Shown piece by piece: positions 34,629-47,356 of a stretch of 64,000 nt of DNA. Position 1 is the first letter of the stretch; each line of letters opens with the position of its first letter. The position numbers and the translations under genes are program-made. The notes under the pieces were generated by a model. It was given only the letters and a program-made list of their open reading frames with translations. It was not told the DNA's origin and made no database searches. The stretch spans positions 1 to 64,000 of the forward strand of contig CAJZBQ010000024.1 in NCBI GenBank assembly GCA_914767885.1, written 5' to 3'. Origin of the DNA: Blepharisma stoltei. Lineage: Eukaryota > Ciliophora > Heterotrichea > Heterotrichida > Blepharismidae.

Positions 34629-35533
34629 ATGCAAGATAATACTGAGAGAAAGCAAATTTCAGAAGGGCTTGAATTAATTGTGATCAAAGACATATCTCAC
34701 TGATACATCGAGTTTTACTTACTCCCCCCTCCGTGAGTGAACAAAAAAATTTTGTTCGCTCATGGGGTTATTTTTTTTCAAAATTTAAAAAAATCCCATA
34801 TAATTTTTTTCATAAAAAATTTTTATATAAACAATATTTTTGTTCGCACAGAGGGTGGTTTTGGCAAAAAAATAGAGATTTTTCCAATGGTTTTGCTCGC
34901 TCACAGAAGGAGTTAGAAAATCTCACTGATTTCCTGTACATAGTCCAATTTATGCTTATAGATCTGAGAAATGTTTCCCCTATCGACGATCAGCTTACCA
35001 AGAAAGTGCAGGTCCTCCCAAATGAGTCTCTAAAACTGTCAGAATTGAGAATAGAAGGGTCATTTTCATACAAATACCAATTTGTTTTCCAAAAGCTGAA
35101 CATTGAGCCTTTAATTAAATTTGTTGAGGTCCATAAGGGGTTAAGAATAAAAATTACTCAATATGACCTTGAGCATAGAATTACGTTTGAGCTTGTCAAC
35201 GAGCACGAAGGCCCGGTGCATTTTGAGCTCAAATTCAACCACACAAAAGGAGTTAAAACTGAAAACGGCATGGCCCATTTTTCCTTGGATGCGTCAGCTA
35301 AGTCAACTTCGTTGGTTTGTGTAATGCACTTTTCAGGTGAGTGAGGATATAAATATGATTATAAATATCGGCTGCTTCCACATTCAATTGACCTAAGCAG
35401 AATTCAAGAAAAGCTAAATATGGACGCGAGCAGATCTTGGAAATTCAAACGCATTGATGTTGAGTCTACTAATGACTCTCTCTTTGGATCCCTGCCGAAG
35501 AAGAGGAAGACTCCTCAGCGCTGGAGACGATAA
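34629..35533 (+). CDS. Unknown protein, beta-rich (236 aa, one IES)
   Basis: ATG 34629 (MQDNTERKQISEGLEL). Removing 34719-34912 (194 bp) joins HWYIEFYL to ENLTDFLYIV, giving 237 codons to TAA 35531-35533; TGA is Trp at SHWYIE and SGEWGYKY. The middle looks like alternating beta strands (FELVNEHEGPVHFELKFNH). The C-terminus in this frame ends PKKRKTPQRWRR, a possible nuclear-localisation signal; a different frame there encodes an acidic tail, so the last 20 residues are uncertain. No family recognised. It lies 122 bp upstream of the proteasome ATPase gene. Confidence 0.7.
34719..34915 (-). mobile_element. Family A IES, short deletion derivative
   Basis: TTA at 34719-34721 and 34913-34915; only 194 bp remain, chiefly the two ends (left hairpin CTCCGTGAGTGAACAAAA / TTTTGTTCGCTCATGGGG; right direct copies with GTTTTGCTCGCTCACAG). 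Excision is required for the open frame of the surrounding gene. Confidence 0.92.
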
Positions 35534-35655
35534 AAATGTGCCAAAAGATTTTGTTTTGAGAATTTATATATTAAAATTTAATGAAGAAATCCCATTAATC
35601 AGAATTTTTAGATTAAAAGAAATCTATGAATTTCTTTTCCCATTTATAATTAGAA

Positions 35656-36822
35656 ATGGACGAGAGGCAAAATCTGATTGCGAAATATATCCAGAAAAAG
35701 ACCGAGCATGACGACCTTGAACAAAAAGTCACTGCTTTAAAAGAAACAGTCGCAAAGCAGAAGCTAGAATTCGCAAAGACAGAAGACGACTTAAAAGCAA
35801 TTCAGAACGCCGGGCTTATCATCGGAGAAGTTCTCAAGCAAATTGACGATGAAAAGTACATTGTCAAAGCTTCAAATGGTCCTCGATATGTTGTCGGAGC
35901 CAGACCAAAGCTTGACAAAGCATTGCTAAAGCCAGGCACGAGAGTTTCCTTAGACATGACCACTCTCACAATCATGCAAAAGCTGCCTCGTGAAGTCGAC
36001 CCAATGGTTTTCAATATGATGAACGAAAACCCAGGTGACGTCCCTTATTCTTCAGTAGGTGGCTTATCTGAGCAGCTTCGAGAACTCCGAGAAGCAATAG
36101 AGCTCCCCATCACAAACCCAGAATTATTCCAAAGAGTAGGCATCAAGACACCTAAAGGAGTCCTTTTATATGGTCCTCCAGGTACTGGAAAAACTCTGAT
36201 TGCCAGAGCTTTGGCTTGCAATGTTGAGGCAAAATTCATGAAAGTGGTCGCTTCAGCCATTGTTGACAAGTATATAGGAGAAAGTGCAAGGGTCATCAGA
36301 GAAATGTTTGCCTATGCCAGAGAGCATCAGCCCTGCATCATCTTTATGGACGAAATTGATGCCATAGGAGGCAAGCGATTTTCAGAAGGAACTTCTGCTG
36401 ACAGAGAAATCCAGAGAACTCTTATGGAACTTCTTAATCAATTGGACGGATTTGACGAGTTAGGAAAGGTTAAAATGGTCATGGCAACTAACAGGCCTGA
36501 TGTGCTTGACCCAGCTTTATTAAGACCTGGAAGATTGGACAGAAAAATTGAAATCCCTCTGCCCAACGAAGTCGCAAGAGTCGACATTTTGAAGATCCAC
36601 GCACGATCAATCAGAAAAAGTGCAGAAATCGACTATGAAGCAGTAGCCAAGCTGTGCGAAGGATTCAACGGCGCTGACATGAGAAATGTCTGCACAGAAG
36701 CTGGGATGTTCGCAATCAGAGAAATGAGAGACCACGTAGATCACGAAGACTTCATGAAGGCAGCCAGGAAGATCAAGGAGGCTAAGAAGCTTGAAGGAAA
36801 GATCGACTATAACCCAGTTTAA
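35656..36822 (+). CDS. RPT4: 26S proteasome regulatory particle AAA+ ATPase Rpt4 (PSMC6 type)
   Basis: 388 codons, no insertions. An N-terminal coiled coil (about 10-60) and OB-fold region ([28 protein letters not shown]) precede the AAA+ domain: Walker A GPPGTGKT (about 173-180), Walker B IIFMDEID (about 227-234), sensor-1 MVMATNRPD, Arg fingers in [10 protein letters not shown], and C-terminal [19 protein letters not shown]. The N-terminal wording and lack of the HbYX tail (ends IDYNPV) fit Rpt4 rather than Rpt2, Rpt3 or Rpt5. It unfolds ubiquitinated substrates and gates the 20S core. Convergent with the next gene, 22 bp apart. Confidence 0.95.
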   Translation: MDERQNLIAKYIQKKTEHDDLEQKVTALKETVAKQKLEFAKTEDDLKAIQNAGLIIGEVLKQIDDEKYIVKASNGPRYVVGARPKLDKALLKPGTRVSLDMTTLTIMQKLPREVDPMVFNMMNENPGDVPYSSVGGLSEQLRELREAIELPITNPELFQRVGIKTPKGVLLYGPPGTGKTLIARALACNVEAKFMKVVASAIVDKYIGESARVIREMFAYAREHQPCIIFMDEIDAIGGKRFSEGTSADREIQRTLMELLNQLDGFDELGKVKMVMATNRPDVLDPALLRPGRLDRKIEIPLPNEVARVDILKIHARSIRKSAEIDYEAVAKLCEGFNGADMRNVCTEAGMFAIREMRDHVDHEDFMKAARKIKEAKKLEGKIDYNPV

Positions 36823-36844
36823 GTAATTATTATGATTAGCAGAT

Positions 36845-37951
36845 TTAAGCTCGATTAATAAAAGATGCTTCAATCCTTGCAAGGATAACATTGTGCAAGG
36901 TGTTCAAGGTCTCGTCAATGTGTTGGATGTTGATTGGGATAACAGTGAAAATATCGTTGTATTCCAGCAGCTGCCTTTGCACCTCTTGGAAGCTTTTTAG
37001 CAAGCGTTTTAGCTGCTGTTGGAAATTCCCGAGTGTTGCGACTTCTTCTTGGATACTTGGTGGCAAAATTCCCATCAGCCAGTTTTCAATGATATAAGCG
37101 TGCTCTTTTTCTGAAATGGTCAGCAAAAACGGCACAATGACAGCGTTGCTTTGGTCTAAGTCGTCAAGCTGCTTTTTCAACATTTGATCATGAGGGTCAT
37201 CAGAATTTTTCATAGTGATCCTGAACTTTCGAGGCATATCTTCGTGCTGCTGCAAATAAAGATTCGGATCAAGCTCGTATCCTTCAATAATCAAAGCTTT
37301 ACCCTCTTGCAAGCATTTACTTATATCAGTCTGCACTCCTCGTCTGACAACTCCGCACTCACAATTGAATCTTTGTTCTTGCTCGTTTTCTGGGTAAGCC
37401 CAAAAAGGCTTTCCTATGATATTCGGGTTGAATTTTTTCATCACTGAGGTCACTATTGAGGTCTGAAGCACGTTTGCGACATTCACACGGTCAGCCAGCT
37501 GCGTCACCAAGGTAGATTTCCCACACACTGGTGGCCCTGCGACGAGAATGAGCAAAGGAGCTCTTTGTGCGTAGAAATTGGAGACCATTTGGTATCTTCT
37601 TATAAAAGAGTCACCATAGTTATAAGCTCGCATGATCTGAAAAAGATAATTTTGCATTTCAGACTGTTTTACGTCAAACTTTTCTTCTTCGACGAGGAGC
37701 TTTTTGAGGTCCATAGCAATTCTGATTGAGTCTTTGGGAGGGACTTTATTGAGGTTGAGAATTCTGCTGACCAGAAACCTGGAAAAGATGAAGAAGTGGT
37801 CGTCTAGCCATACACGCACTTTGAGGACATCGTATTTTGATATTTTTTTGGCGATGAATTGTTCACTTGCTTCTGTGAGGGCTTCTTGGGAGTCTTGTAG
37901 AAAGCCGTCTGGAGGAGCGCTTTGGCTCTTACTCATCTTTGCTTCTTCCAT
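36845..37951 (-). CDS. 2-phosphoglycerate kinase-like P-loop protein (368 aa)
   Basis: ATG at 37951 (MEEAKMSKSQSAPPDG) is preferred because sequence further upstream belongs to the palindromic element at 37983. The N-terminal region (residues about 50-140; YDVLKVRVWLDDHFFIFSRF, KLLVEEEKFDVKQSEMQNYL) resembles the ATP-cone-like part of archaeal 2-phosphoglycerate kinase/LPA1 proteins. A P-loop follows (LLILVAGPPVCGKSTLVTQL) and a kinase-like region (ALIIEGYELDPNLYL, PFLLTISEKEHAYIIENW). Plant LPA1 affects phytate metabolism; here only a P-loop kinase role is supported. Ends at TAA 36845-36847. Confidence 0.75.
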   Translation of the reverse strand: MEEAKMSKSQSAPPDGFLQDSQEALTEASEQFIAKKISKYDVLKVRVWLDDHFFIFSRFLVSRILNLNKVPPKDSIRIAMDLKKLLVEEEKFDVKQSEMQNYLFQIMRAYNYGDSFIRRYQMVSNFYAQRAPLLILVAGPPVCGKSTLVTQLADRVNVANVLQTSIVTSVMKKFNPNIIGKPFWAYPENEQEQRFNCECGVVRRGVQTDISKCLQEGKALIIEGYELDPNLYLQQHEDMPRKFRITMKNSDDPHDQMLKKQLDDLDQSNAVIVPFLLTISEKEHAYIIENWLMGILPPSIQEEVATLGNFQQQLKRLLKSFQEVQRQLLEYNDIFTVIPINIQHIDETLNTLHNVILARIEASFINRA

Positions 37952-37982
37952 GAAATTAATTATATGTGATTGAATTAAAAGA

Positions 37983-38214
37983 TATAGAAATTGCCCGAGG
38001 ATGGCGCTATTTTGCGCCATCCTCGGGCAATTCAAAAAACCGGCCCCACACGGGAACTGAACCCACGTGTGGGGCCATTTTTGGTATGTGTAATACATAG
38101 ACTTACACGTACCAAAAATGGCCCCACACGTGGATTAGATTCCCGTGTGGGGTCATTTTTTGAATTGCCCGAGGATGGCGCGCAAGATAGCGCCATCCTC
38201 GGGCAATTGCTATA
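37983..38214. mobile_element. Family D palindromic element (232 bp)
   Basis: The ends TATAGAAATTGCCCGAGG and (reverse) TATAGCAATTGCCCGAGG. Each end is itself a perfect hairpin (TTGCCCGAGGATGGCGC / GCGCCATCCTCGGGCAA), and each inner arm is another hairpin (GGCCCCACACG...CGTGTGGGGCC) whose loop region matches a tRNA T-arm/B-box (GGGTTCAGTTCC). The whole element is one near-perfect palindrome around 38098. It sits 31 bp upstream of the 2-phosphoglycerate-kinase-like start codon, between divergent genes. Confidence 0.9.
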
Positions 38215-38424
38215 CAGTATTATTAAGCATTTAACTATTAATCAGCAGATAAATATTTTGCTTAAAATTGGATATGCTGAATCAATGTGTCTTATAAATT
38301 AATAAGCAATTAGCTCTATTTGATTATTTTTATTTACATATAAGCATAGATATTTCTTCACATAAATTTTAGCATCTTGGATTGTGATTATCTGGATTGA
38401 TAAATTTGAACGTTATGATTTAAA

Positions 38425-40251
38425 ATGAAGTTACTTGTGACCATAGCCATCGTTCAGGTAGCTCTAGGGATTTCATGCTCACTCCCACCCTCCGTAAGCG
38501 AACAGAAAAATTCAAATTTTGAGTTAAAAGCTACCCTCCGTGAGCGAACAATTTTTTTTTAAATATATAAATTTATGAAAAAAAAATTGATATATAAGTG
38601 ATAATTATAATAATGAAATCTCTCACTAATTCTGTTCAATTTTAGACAGCTTGCATTCTAAAAAATAAATTTTACAAATTAAATGAATAATTGCTTTAAA
38701 ATTATTAGGAATTTGGATTTTCTTTAAATTAAAAAAAAAATTGTGAGTGGAGCAAAATTTTCGTTCACTCACGGAGGGGAAGTCAGAGCTTAAAGCAATT
38801 TATCCTATGCTTGATTTGGAATGCGAAAATCCAGAGTCTGTCTCAGAAGGATCATCATTTATAAATTCAATGATATCGTTAGCATCAACAAAGTCTAAAA
38901 TAAAATCTTTAGAAGACAAAAAAGAGCAGCTGGACACCGAGACTGCTTTTGTGCAGCAAAATCTGATTGAATTAAAAGAAAGTATATTAAGTGAAAAAGA
39001 AAATTTGAGAAAAATCGTTGAGCAAAAGAAAAATGAGGCTCAAGAACTTGCTGAAGTATCTTCGTCAAGACAAAAACTTCAAGAAATGATTGGGATTTTG
39101 CATAATGAGCTTTCCTCCCAGCTAGCTGAAATGAGTAAAAATAAGGAGAATTTAACCGCAATGAATGAAAAAATTGAATGTGCTGAAAAGGAAAAAGCAA
39201 ACATTGAGGCTGAAATAAATAAGAAATATAAAGAATACCAAGAGCTTGCCTCTGGAACTGAACAACTTATGAATAAAAAAGAATCAATTGATATAGCTTT
39301 GAAGGAACTAAATAATTCTATTAGCCTTGAGTCAACCCATATTTCTGATCTATGCTATTATGATAGGTATTTAAAATCCTGCTTTATGGGTCTTCCCTTT
39401 CCACATTAGTGTCTCAAATCTCCTTTTAAACTTGAGAGACCCACCGAGACAGTCTAACTCGCCTTATCCTTATTTCAGCCATCTTGAGAAAGAACTCAAT
39501 AGTTTTCACCATTCGGGTAAGCAACTTAGGAATGTAGCCACTCTGAACTAAGTGGTCTGTAAAAAGAAATGCAATTAATATTCAAGGATCCAGGACTAAA
39601 ACCTGCAGACTATAGAATTGTTCTTGAGGTGATTTGATGCAGCTGGACCAAAATCTTACCTCAAATCAAGCAGAGTATATATAAGACACCTGCCGCTAAG
39701 ATGGCGGGTCGCTCGTCTCCATCCATTTATTAAATCATATTTCTGATCTAAAAAAAGAAAAGTCAGAAATCGACCTAGAACTAGTCAAAGCTAACCAAGA
39801 ATACAGAGAGATTGTGAATGCTAACCAACTATACAAACTTCAAATTGAAAACTCCGACTCGCAGCTGAAAGCGCTAGAAGAAACCATTTTACAATTAAAG
39901 CATGAAAAGCAAATTCTTGAACTAGAAATCCAGGAAAAAGAAGAAGCTTTAAAAGAACTAAAAGAGAAAACAGTAAAGGAAACAGAGGATTTTGAGGTTG
40001 AAAAGAACGAACGGCAAAATGTGCTGGACGGGCTGAAAATAGCAATAACTCAGACAAAAAAGCAAGCGAAAGAAGATTTGGAAGCTCAAAAACGAATAGA
40101 GACAGAACAAAGAGAAAGAATACAAAAGCTTATGGAAAGTGAAAGCAAGCTTATTGAAGAACAGAAGGCTGCAGTGTTAGAGCTGCAAACAAAAGAAAAA
40201 AGCTTTTCTGCTGAGAGCAAATCATTTCTTGGAAAAACTCAATCATGGTAA
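38425..40251 (+). CDS. Secreted-type coiled-coil protein with signal peptide (374 aa, two insertions)
   Basis: ATG 38425 gives a signal peptide (MKLLVTIAIVQVALGISCS). Removing the TCA-bounded element 38479-38782 (304 bp) joins it to ELKAIYPMLDLECENPES, and removing 39338-39735 (398 bp) joins THISDL to KKEKSEIDLEL; the result is 375 codons ending SFLGKTQSW-TAA. Almost the whole mature protein is heptad coiled coil (LKHEKQILELEIQEKEEAL). Signal peptide plus acidic coiled coil recalls ciliate extrusome-matrix proteins (Tmp/Grl), which would place it in secretory granules; that link is inference and no family signature is visible. Confidence 0.85.
38479..38785 (+). mobile_element. Family A IES bounded by TCA
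   Basis: TCA repeats at 38479-38481 and 38783-38785; ends CTCCCACCCTCCGTAAGCGA and TTCACTCACGGAGGGGAAG. It separates the signal peptide from the mature protein; excision of 304 bp restores the frame. The triplet TCA instead of TTA shows that the flanking repeat is three bases with a variable middle. Confidence 0.9.
39338..39750. mobile_element. Retro-like insertion with perfect 15-bp direct repeats inside a coding exon
   Basis: 383 bp between two copies of CATATTTCTGATCTA (39338-39352 and 39736-39750). GC-richer than the flanks and without terminal inverted repeats. On the reverse strand it begins ATTTAATAAATGGATGGAGA. Joining at the repeat restores the coiled-coil ORF (HISDL then KKEKSEI). 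Confidence 0.85.
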
Positions 40252-40413
40252 TTTAATTATTTATTGTAATTTTAATTTAATTTGTTATAAGATGGAAATA
40301 GGCATAAAAATTTGATATAGTGCAGGCTTGGGCTATTTGCTGATTTTTCATGGAAACTTATTATAATTACAGCTGATTTCTTGGCAATAAGCTCACTTTT
40401 TATAAGCAATACC

Positions 40414-40785
40414 TTGCATCAGTGAGAAATAAAATGGTGACGTCGACGGAAGAGGGATTCGAGATACACTCCCTATGGAGAGGGTAAAACATGTCCCGAT
40501 GAAGCTGAAATAGTGCCTCTGTCACTTTTTGAAGTAAGATCTTCAGGTTTTATGCGCCTACAGAAGATAGAAATTTTATTCTCCCCCAAAGATTTTCCCT
40601 GTTCCTACCCGGTGGGCTAGACAGGTTTTGACTACAGCTTAGTCTTTGCTAATCAGGACTAGAAGGGCATCCACAAGAAGTAACTCTAACCTAGGAGTTA
40701 ATCGTTAGGTTAGGTAGGTTTACGCCAGGTAAGCATGCTAGTAGTCTATCCTTATGACTTTATAATACTAACTTTGCATCAGTGA
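40414..40785. mobile_element. Retro-like insertion with 12-bp direct repeats, intergenic
   Basis: 348 bp between copies of TTGCATCAGTGA (40414-40425 and 40774-40785). It begins GAAATAAAATGGTGACGTCG and is GC-richer than its surroundings, with no terminal inverted repeats. It lies between the coiled-coil gene and the DHHC gene. Confidence 0.75.
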
Positions 40786-41044
40786 TATAAAGTTTCTTTT
40801 TTATAAATTAGCTTTTTTTTGTTTAATATATAGCTCAGCAGCCTTTTCTAAGAGTCTAGGCTGCTCTCAGACTGTCAATATGATCTTTTAGCAAGCCAAT
40901 CAAAGATTTAACTTGCCACCTCAAAAAATGAATAGAAATTGAGCAGTTCAAGTATTAATTTTGCTAGCACTTTTATAATTTACTCAAAATAAGCTCCAAG
41001 GTATAAATGTCATGGAAACTTAAAATAGGACTAAAAATTTTAAA

Positions 41045-41902
41045 ATGAAAAAATATATGGCACGAAATGGTTTCACGCGTCCTTTTCACTCTCTGCAACT
41101 TCTCTCCTGAGTAATCACCTTTCTTTTAGCAGGGACCTTTTATACGCTCACTCTCCCTCCTCTTTATCTCCAAATGCAAATTTTGGCAGGAATTTCTTAT
41201 TCAATAATTTCAATCTCAACAATCTTTTTTGGCTTCAAAGTTACCTACACAGATCCAACAGACCCAGCTGTGCACGCAGCCTTTAATTCTCAAATATCAG
41301 GGTAATATTTAAACAGGAATGAAATGGACTTGTCCGAACTCACAAAACTTTGTAAAATTTGTAAAGTCCACGTGCACAGCGACTCAAAGCACTGTAGAGA
41401 ATGCAATAGGTGTGTAAATAATTTCGACCACCACTGCAAGTGGCTAAATAACTGTATAGGCAAGATCAATTACCGGCATTTTATCGGAACAATTTTGAGT
41501 TTACAGGGTCAGATGGGAGTTCAGGTTTTGAGCTCCGTTTATTTATTAATTGCTATAAGCAGTGGATGATCTGAAAAAGAAAATGTGAAAGATATGTATG
41601 GACTAGATGATGAAGGTATAGAAGGGATTTATATATACCATATTATTGTAACTATTCTAAGTTCATTGATTTTTCTGGTCGTAGGGCACTTACTGGGGTT
41701 TCATATATGGCTGATGCTTAATCATATGTCTACATATCAATATATACTGTCTAGGAGAGCCAAAAAGGCACTTGTAACGAATATTTAGAAATCAAATAAA
41801 ACAACTCCTGAGGCAAACCCGAATGAGTCAATACAAAGATATTATGAGCCTTATATTCTATCTAAAGAAGAAGATGAAGAGCTCCCATTCAGGGTTCTTT
41901 AA
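41045..41902 (+). CDS. DHHC-type protein S-palmitoyltransferase (275 aa, two 15-nt introns)
   Basis: ATG 41045 ([18 protein letters not shown], then LLSW with TGA as Trp). Introns 41302-41316 and 41774-41788 are removed, giving 276 codons to TAA 41900-41902. Two N-terminal helices (about 23-45, 50-70) precede TDPTDPA, the conserved DPG-like motif, then the Cys-rich domain: [39 protein letters not shown] with catalytic Cys in DHHC, then two more helices ([29 protein letters not shown]). It transfers palmitate to cytosolic Cys of membrane proteins. The C-terminus after the second intron is hydrophilic ([10 protein letters not shown]). Confidence 0.92.
41302..41316 (+). other. 15-nt spliceosomal intron (DHHC gene, first)
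   Basis: GTAATATTTAAACAG. Removal joins QISG to NEMDLSEL in frame; retained, it gives an immediate TAA. Confidence 0.9.
41774..41788 (+). other. 15-nt spliceosomal intron (DHHC gene, second)
   Basis: GTAACGAATATTTAG. Removal joins KKAL to KSNKTTPEA in frame; retained, it ends the protein at TAG. Confidence 0.85.
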
Positions 41903-42755
41903 TACGATGCCATTTAATAAAGGCTTTTTTTTAGTCTTCTGCCTTTTTGCACCTATTTTTTAGACCATTTTTTTGGTCCTATTTTTTTTGGACTATTATT
42001 TTGGCCTTCTTTTTAGCCTATTTTTTTGGCCTATTTCATATGTTAAAATAATAGGTGAAAAAATAGGCGGAACAGAAACAGGCGAAAAAAAATAGTCGCT
42101 ATGAATAGTCGTCGTGTGAAGGCACGCCCATTCAGATTGGATAGAAGAACTCCGAAACTTATAACTAATGATAAAAAGAAGAATATAAACAAAGAAAACT
42201 CACAAGACAACACTTTTTATAACTCACAGCTTGAAGAAATGAAGAAAGAAAAGCCTGATATGAATCAGAGTTAAATCGCCCAATAATTGCTTTACATTTT
42301 ACAAGTAGGCAATTTTTACTTTATTTTATGTATGCTATATTTAAAAACGTTCAAATCCAAATGAATAATCCACATTTTTAAATAAAAAATAATAATAATT
42401 TATCTAGTTTTCTAATTTTGTCTATTCAATCTTTTAGCTTCTACGGTTCAATGCTTGATTTATCATTTGCAGAGCTTAGCTTAGATTATTTTTTTATGTA
42501 AATTTTACTTTTCTACTATATAAATAAGAGTTCTTTTAGCTGCTGCTTTCTGTCATTTTTATAATAAATAACTGCTTTAAAATAGGAAAATACTTTTCAA
42601 ATTTAATTTTTATGACTGCTCTTTGTTTTTGTCTTTGATTTTTATTTTAGAATAAGCACGCTAGACGACAAGCACCTTTTATCTGCCGATTTAAGAAAAT
42701 GGCTTATTTAGTATATGAAAGAAAATATTTAGGGAAATCTTCTGATTAAGCTTAT
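41903..42755. other. Intergenic region with a hairpin-forming pyrimidine repeat
   Basis: 41930-42050 is a degenerate tandem repeat of the CTATTTTTTTGGCC type (about 13-15 bp per unit), followed at 42050-42110 by its inverse (AATAGGTGAAAAAATAGGCGG), so the stretch can fold back. CCCATTCAG occurs on both sides (41884-41892 and 42126-42134), which could mark an insertion. An open segment with Asn/Lys-rich coding (KENSQDNTFYNSQLEEMKK) follows up to TAA 42272-42274 but is not in frame with the DHHC gene. The rest is AT-rich. Confidence 0.45.
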
Positions 42756-44902
<2,147 letters not shown>

Positions 44903-44917
44903 TCAAGACATGAAAGA

Positions 44918-45144
44918 TATATAGAAATTGCCCGAGGATGGCGCTATTTTGCGCCATGGGCAATTCAAAAAATGGCCCCACACGGGAATCGAACCCACGT
45001 GTCGGGCCATTTTTGGTACATGTAAGTCGATGTTTTACACATACCAAAAATGGCCCCACACGTGGGTTCAATTCCCGTGTGGGGCCGGTTTTTGAATTGC
45101 CCGAGGATGGCGCAAAATAGCGCCATCCTCGGGCAATTTCTATA
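44918..45144. mobile_element. Family D palindromic element, second good copy
   Basis: Nearly identical to the copy at 37983: ends TATAGAAATTGCCCGAGG both ways, inner arms GGCCCCACACGGGAATCGAA and its inverse with perfect B-box-like GGGTTCGATTCC / GGGTTCAATTCC. The left outer hairpin is shorter (one half deleted at about 44957). It lies 49 bp upstream of the DUF3050 start codon. Confidence 0.9.
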
Positions 45145-46583
45145 TTTCATTAAAGTCATTATAATAGTTTTCAGCAAATAGCCAGCTATCTTGCCAAATA
45201 ATTAGGCATCCAAGTTTAATTTTAGTTAATGAAAATTGCTGCTTAGTAGGCCATTCTTCTTAAAATGCATATTTAATTAAAATAATGCTTTGGATATCAT
45301 TAATTTGGAAGATTCTGATTCTTTTTCAAAAAATTTCAATGCTTTGAGGATAAGTCTTTAAAATTTCTAAATTTTTTTATTTGTGCAGAACTTAAAAAGA
45401 AAAAAAATCAATTGTGTTTGATGTGTCGTTACCTTTTTCATTCATATGCAATAGTATTCAGATGAGCTATGAAAAGAAAAAATAGCTATTTTTAATCATA
45501 AAAAATTATTAAATATGAGGATGCATATGATGTCATCTGATGGATAAATGGAGAATCATAAATAATTTATATTGCTTTATGAGATAAGATTTCTGCATAT
45601 AGATCAAGATAAAAGTTAAAGTTAGTAAAATTATCAACTATTTGATAAAAGCTTAAAATATGTATGAAGTAAAGTTAGGTAATATTTCAAAAAATGTTTC
45701 TATAAGTTTTCAAACGTGAAGAAATTATCATGTTACATAAGAAAATTCTTAACCTCTTACTCTTCATATTTATAATAGACTCACCATAATTTATAAAACA
45801 ATAAATAAAGCATACAGAAATTTTCAAATAAAACCATTTTAAACTTTATCTTTAAGTTGATTTTAGCATTATTTTTATTATTCAGTTTACCAAAGCCAAT
45901 TTTGCTGCATTAATCTCAATATTTTCTCTTTCTGGATGTTCTCTAATGAAATTTCCTTGTCATATTATTAAATTGCTGGAAGTAAATATTTTAACAATGA
46001 AATAAATTTTGAAGGAAAAATTCATCTATCGCCATGCATCTAAGGACTTAGCCAAAAATGGTACGTCACAGGCATTTGTGACCTCTTTAGCTAAATAACC
46101 CCAGATAAACTGTCGAAGAAATCTATTTATAAAAGAAATTTCAAAAATAGTTCAGCTTATTAAAGGAAGGAAAAATAAAGAAGCCATAAAATTTAATTAT
46201 TTTTAACAAATCAATAACTCGATCCGTGTCATGCGATTTGGTGTCCTTGCATAAAATTAATTATATTTGATTCAATGAAGACAAATTGATAGATAGATTA
46301 AGAAGAAAATAGCTAAACTTCATAAGATTATCTAAAATTTAATCTTAAGCAAATTCAAAGCTGGAATTATGTATGAAATCAAATAACGCTATTTTTTCAG
46401 AAATAAATTGATATCAGTGTTCACAACGTGAAGAAATCTCATCATGCTATGTATAGAAAATTTAGAGCCTCCTTCACTCCATATTTATAATTACTCCACC
46501 ATAATTAATCTAACTCTAACAAATAAAATCCAGTTAAGATTTTTCAGAATAAAATTACTTATAAAGGTTCTGCTCAAGCTGTT
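45145..46583. other. AT-rich intergenic region with a duplicated Rab 3' segment
   Basis: 1.4 kb between the palindromic element and the Rab gene stop. 45700-46000 is a diverged copy of 46410-46690 (shared ACGTGAAGAAAT, CTTCATATTTATAAT..., ATTTTCTCTTTC), covering the Rab 3' end and flank. Otherwise featureless. Confidence 0.55.
45851..45995 (-). pseudogene. Fragment of a duplicated Rab gene 3' end
   Basis: The minus strand reads EHPERENIEINAAKLALVN, aligning with YSERENIEKKINSPKVVL near the C-terminus of the Rab at 46584. Only the tail is present, and the flanking 3' sequence is duplicated as well. Not a functional GTPase. Confidence 0.55.
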
Positions 46584-47228
46584 TTAGCAGCATTTCTTTT
46601 TCTTTGCAGTTGGCTTTTTATTTTCCAAAACTACTTTTGGTGAATTAATTTTTTTCTCGATATTTTCTCTTTCAGAATATTTTTTATACAAAATTTCAGC
46701 TACTTTAACGAAACCCCTAAATAGCTCACTTACCTCAGTTACACCCTCCGCAGTTTTGGCTGAAGCCTCAATAAATCCATCTAATTTGTGCTGTTTCGCA
46801 AATTCTTCTCCTTCTTCAGGGCTGACTTCTCTATCTTGCTCTGCAAGATCAAGCATATTTCCAACTAGACAAATAGTGACTTCTGGGTCTGAATTTTGTC
46901 TGATTTCTTTAAGCCAGTCTTCAAGGTCTTCAAAGGTTTCTTTATGTGTAATGTCATACATCAGCAGAACGCCGTTAGCATTTCTATAGAAACTCCTTGT
47001 AATTGCTCTGAAGGATTCTTGGCCAGCAGTATCCCAGAGCTGCAATTTAATGTTTTTCCCTGCGACTTGAACTGTTTTGGCGCCATATTCAACCCCAATT
47101 GTTACTGTGTGATCTTCTTTAAAGTCCCCTTCGATAAATTGAAGCATAAAGCAAGACTTGCCAACCCCTGAGTCTCCTATTATTAAGAGTTTGAACAAGG
47201 CGTCTAAACTAACAGCCTCCTGAGCCAT
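46584..47228 (-). CDS. Rab-family small GTPase (214 aa)
   Basis: ATG at 47228 (MAQEAVSLDALFKLLIIG). P-loop GDSGVGKS (about 18-25), switch I with TIGVEYGAK, G3 WDTAGQE, RabF motifs (YRNANGVLLMYDIT), G5 EASAKT and a C-terminal Lys-rich tail ending KKKKCC for double geranylgeranylation. It resembles the Rab2/Rab4/Rab14 group, which act in ER-Golgi or endosomal traffic. The G4 motif NKxD is NMLD (VGNMLDLA): the Lys contacting guanine is replaced by Met, unusual and potentially lowering nucleotide affinity. No insertions. Confidence 0.93.
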   Translation of the reverse strand: MAQEAVSLDALFKLLIIGDSGVGKSCFMLQFIEGDFKEDHTVTIGVEYGAKTVQVAGKNIKLQLWDTAGQESFRAITRSFYRNANGVLLMYDITHKETFEDLEDWLKEIRQNSDPEVTICLVGNMLDLAEQDREVSPEEGEEFAKQHKLDGFIEASAKTAEGVTEVSELFRGFVKVAEILYKKYSERENIEKKINSPKVVLENKKPTAKKKKCC

Positions 47229-47356
47229 TTTTACTTATTAAAGAACATGATGAATTTCTCGAAAAATATTTTGCAGTTAAAAATGCAAATTAATTAGTTT
47301 TTTTTTGGGATGAATTTGATTTTAGTTTTTTAATAGTAAAATATAGTGTTATTTAT

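Noticed and set aside
41884-42274. Extension of the DHHC protein past TAA 41900 by joining CCCATTCAG repeats
   Set aside because: The joined frame stops at about 42230, and the Asn/Lys-rich segment downstream is in another frame, so no continuous protein results.
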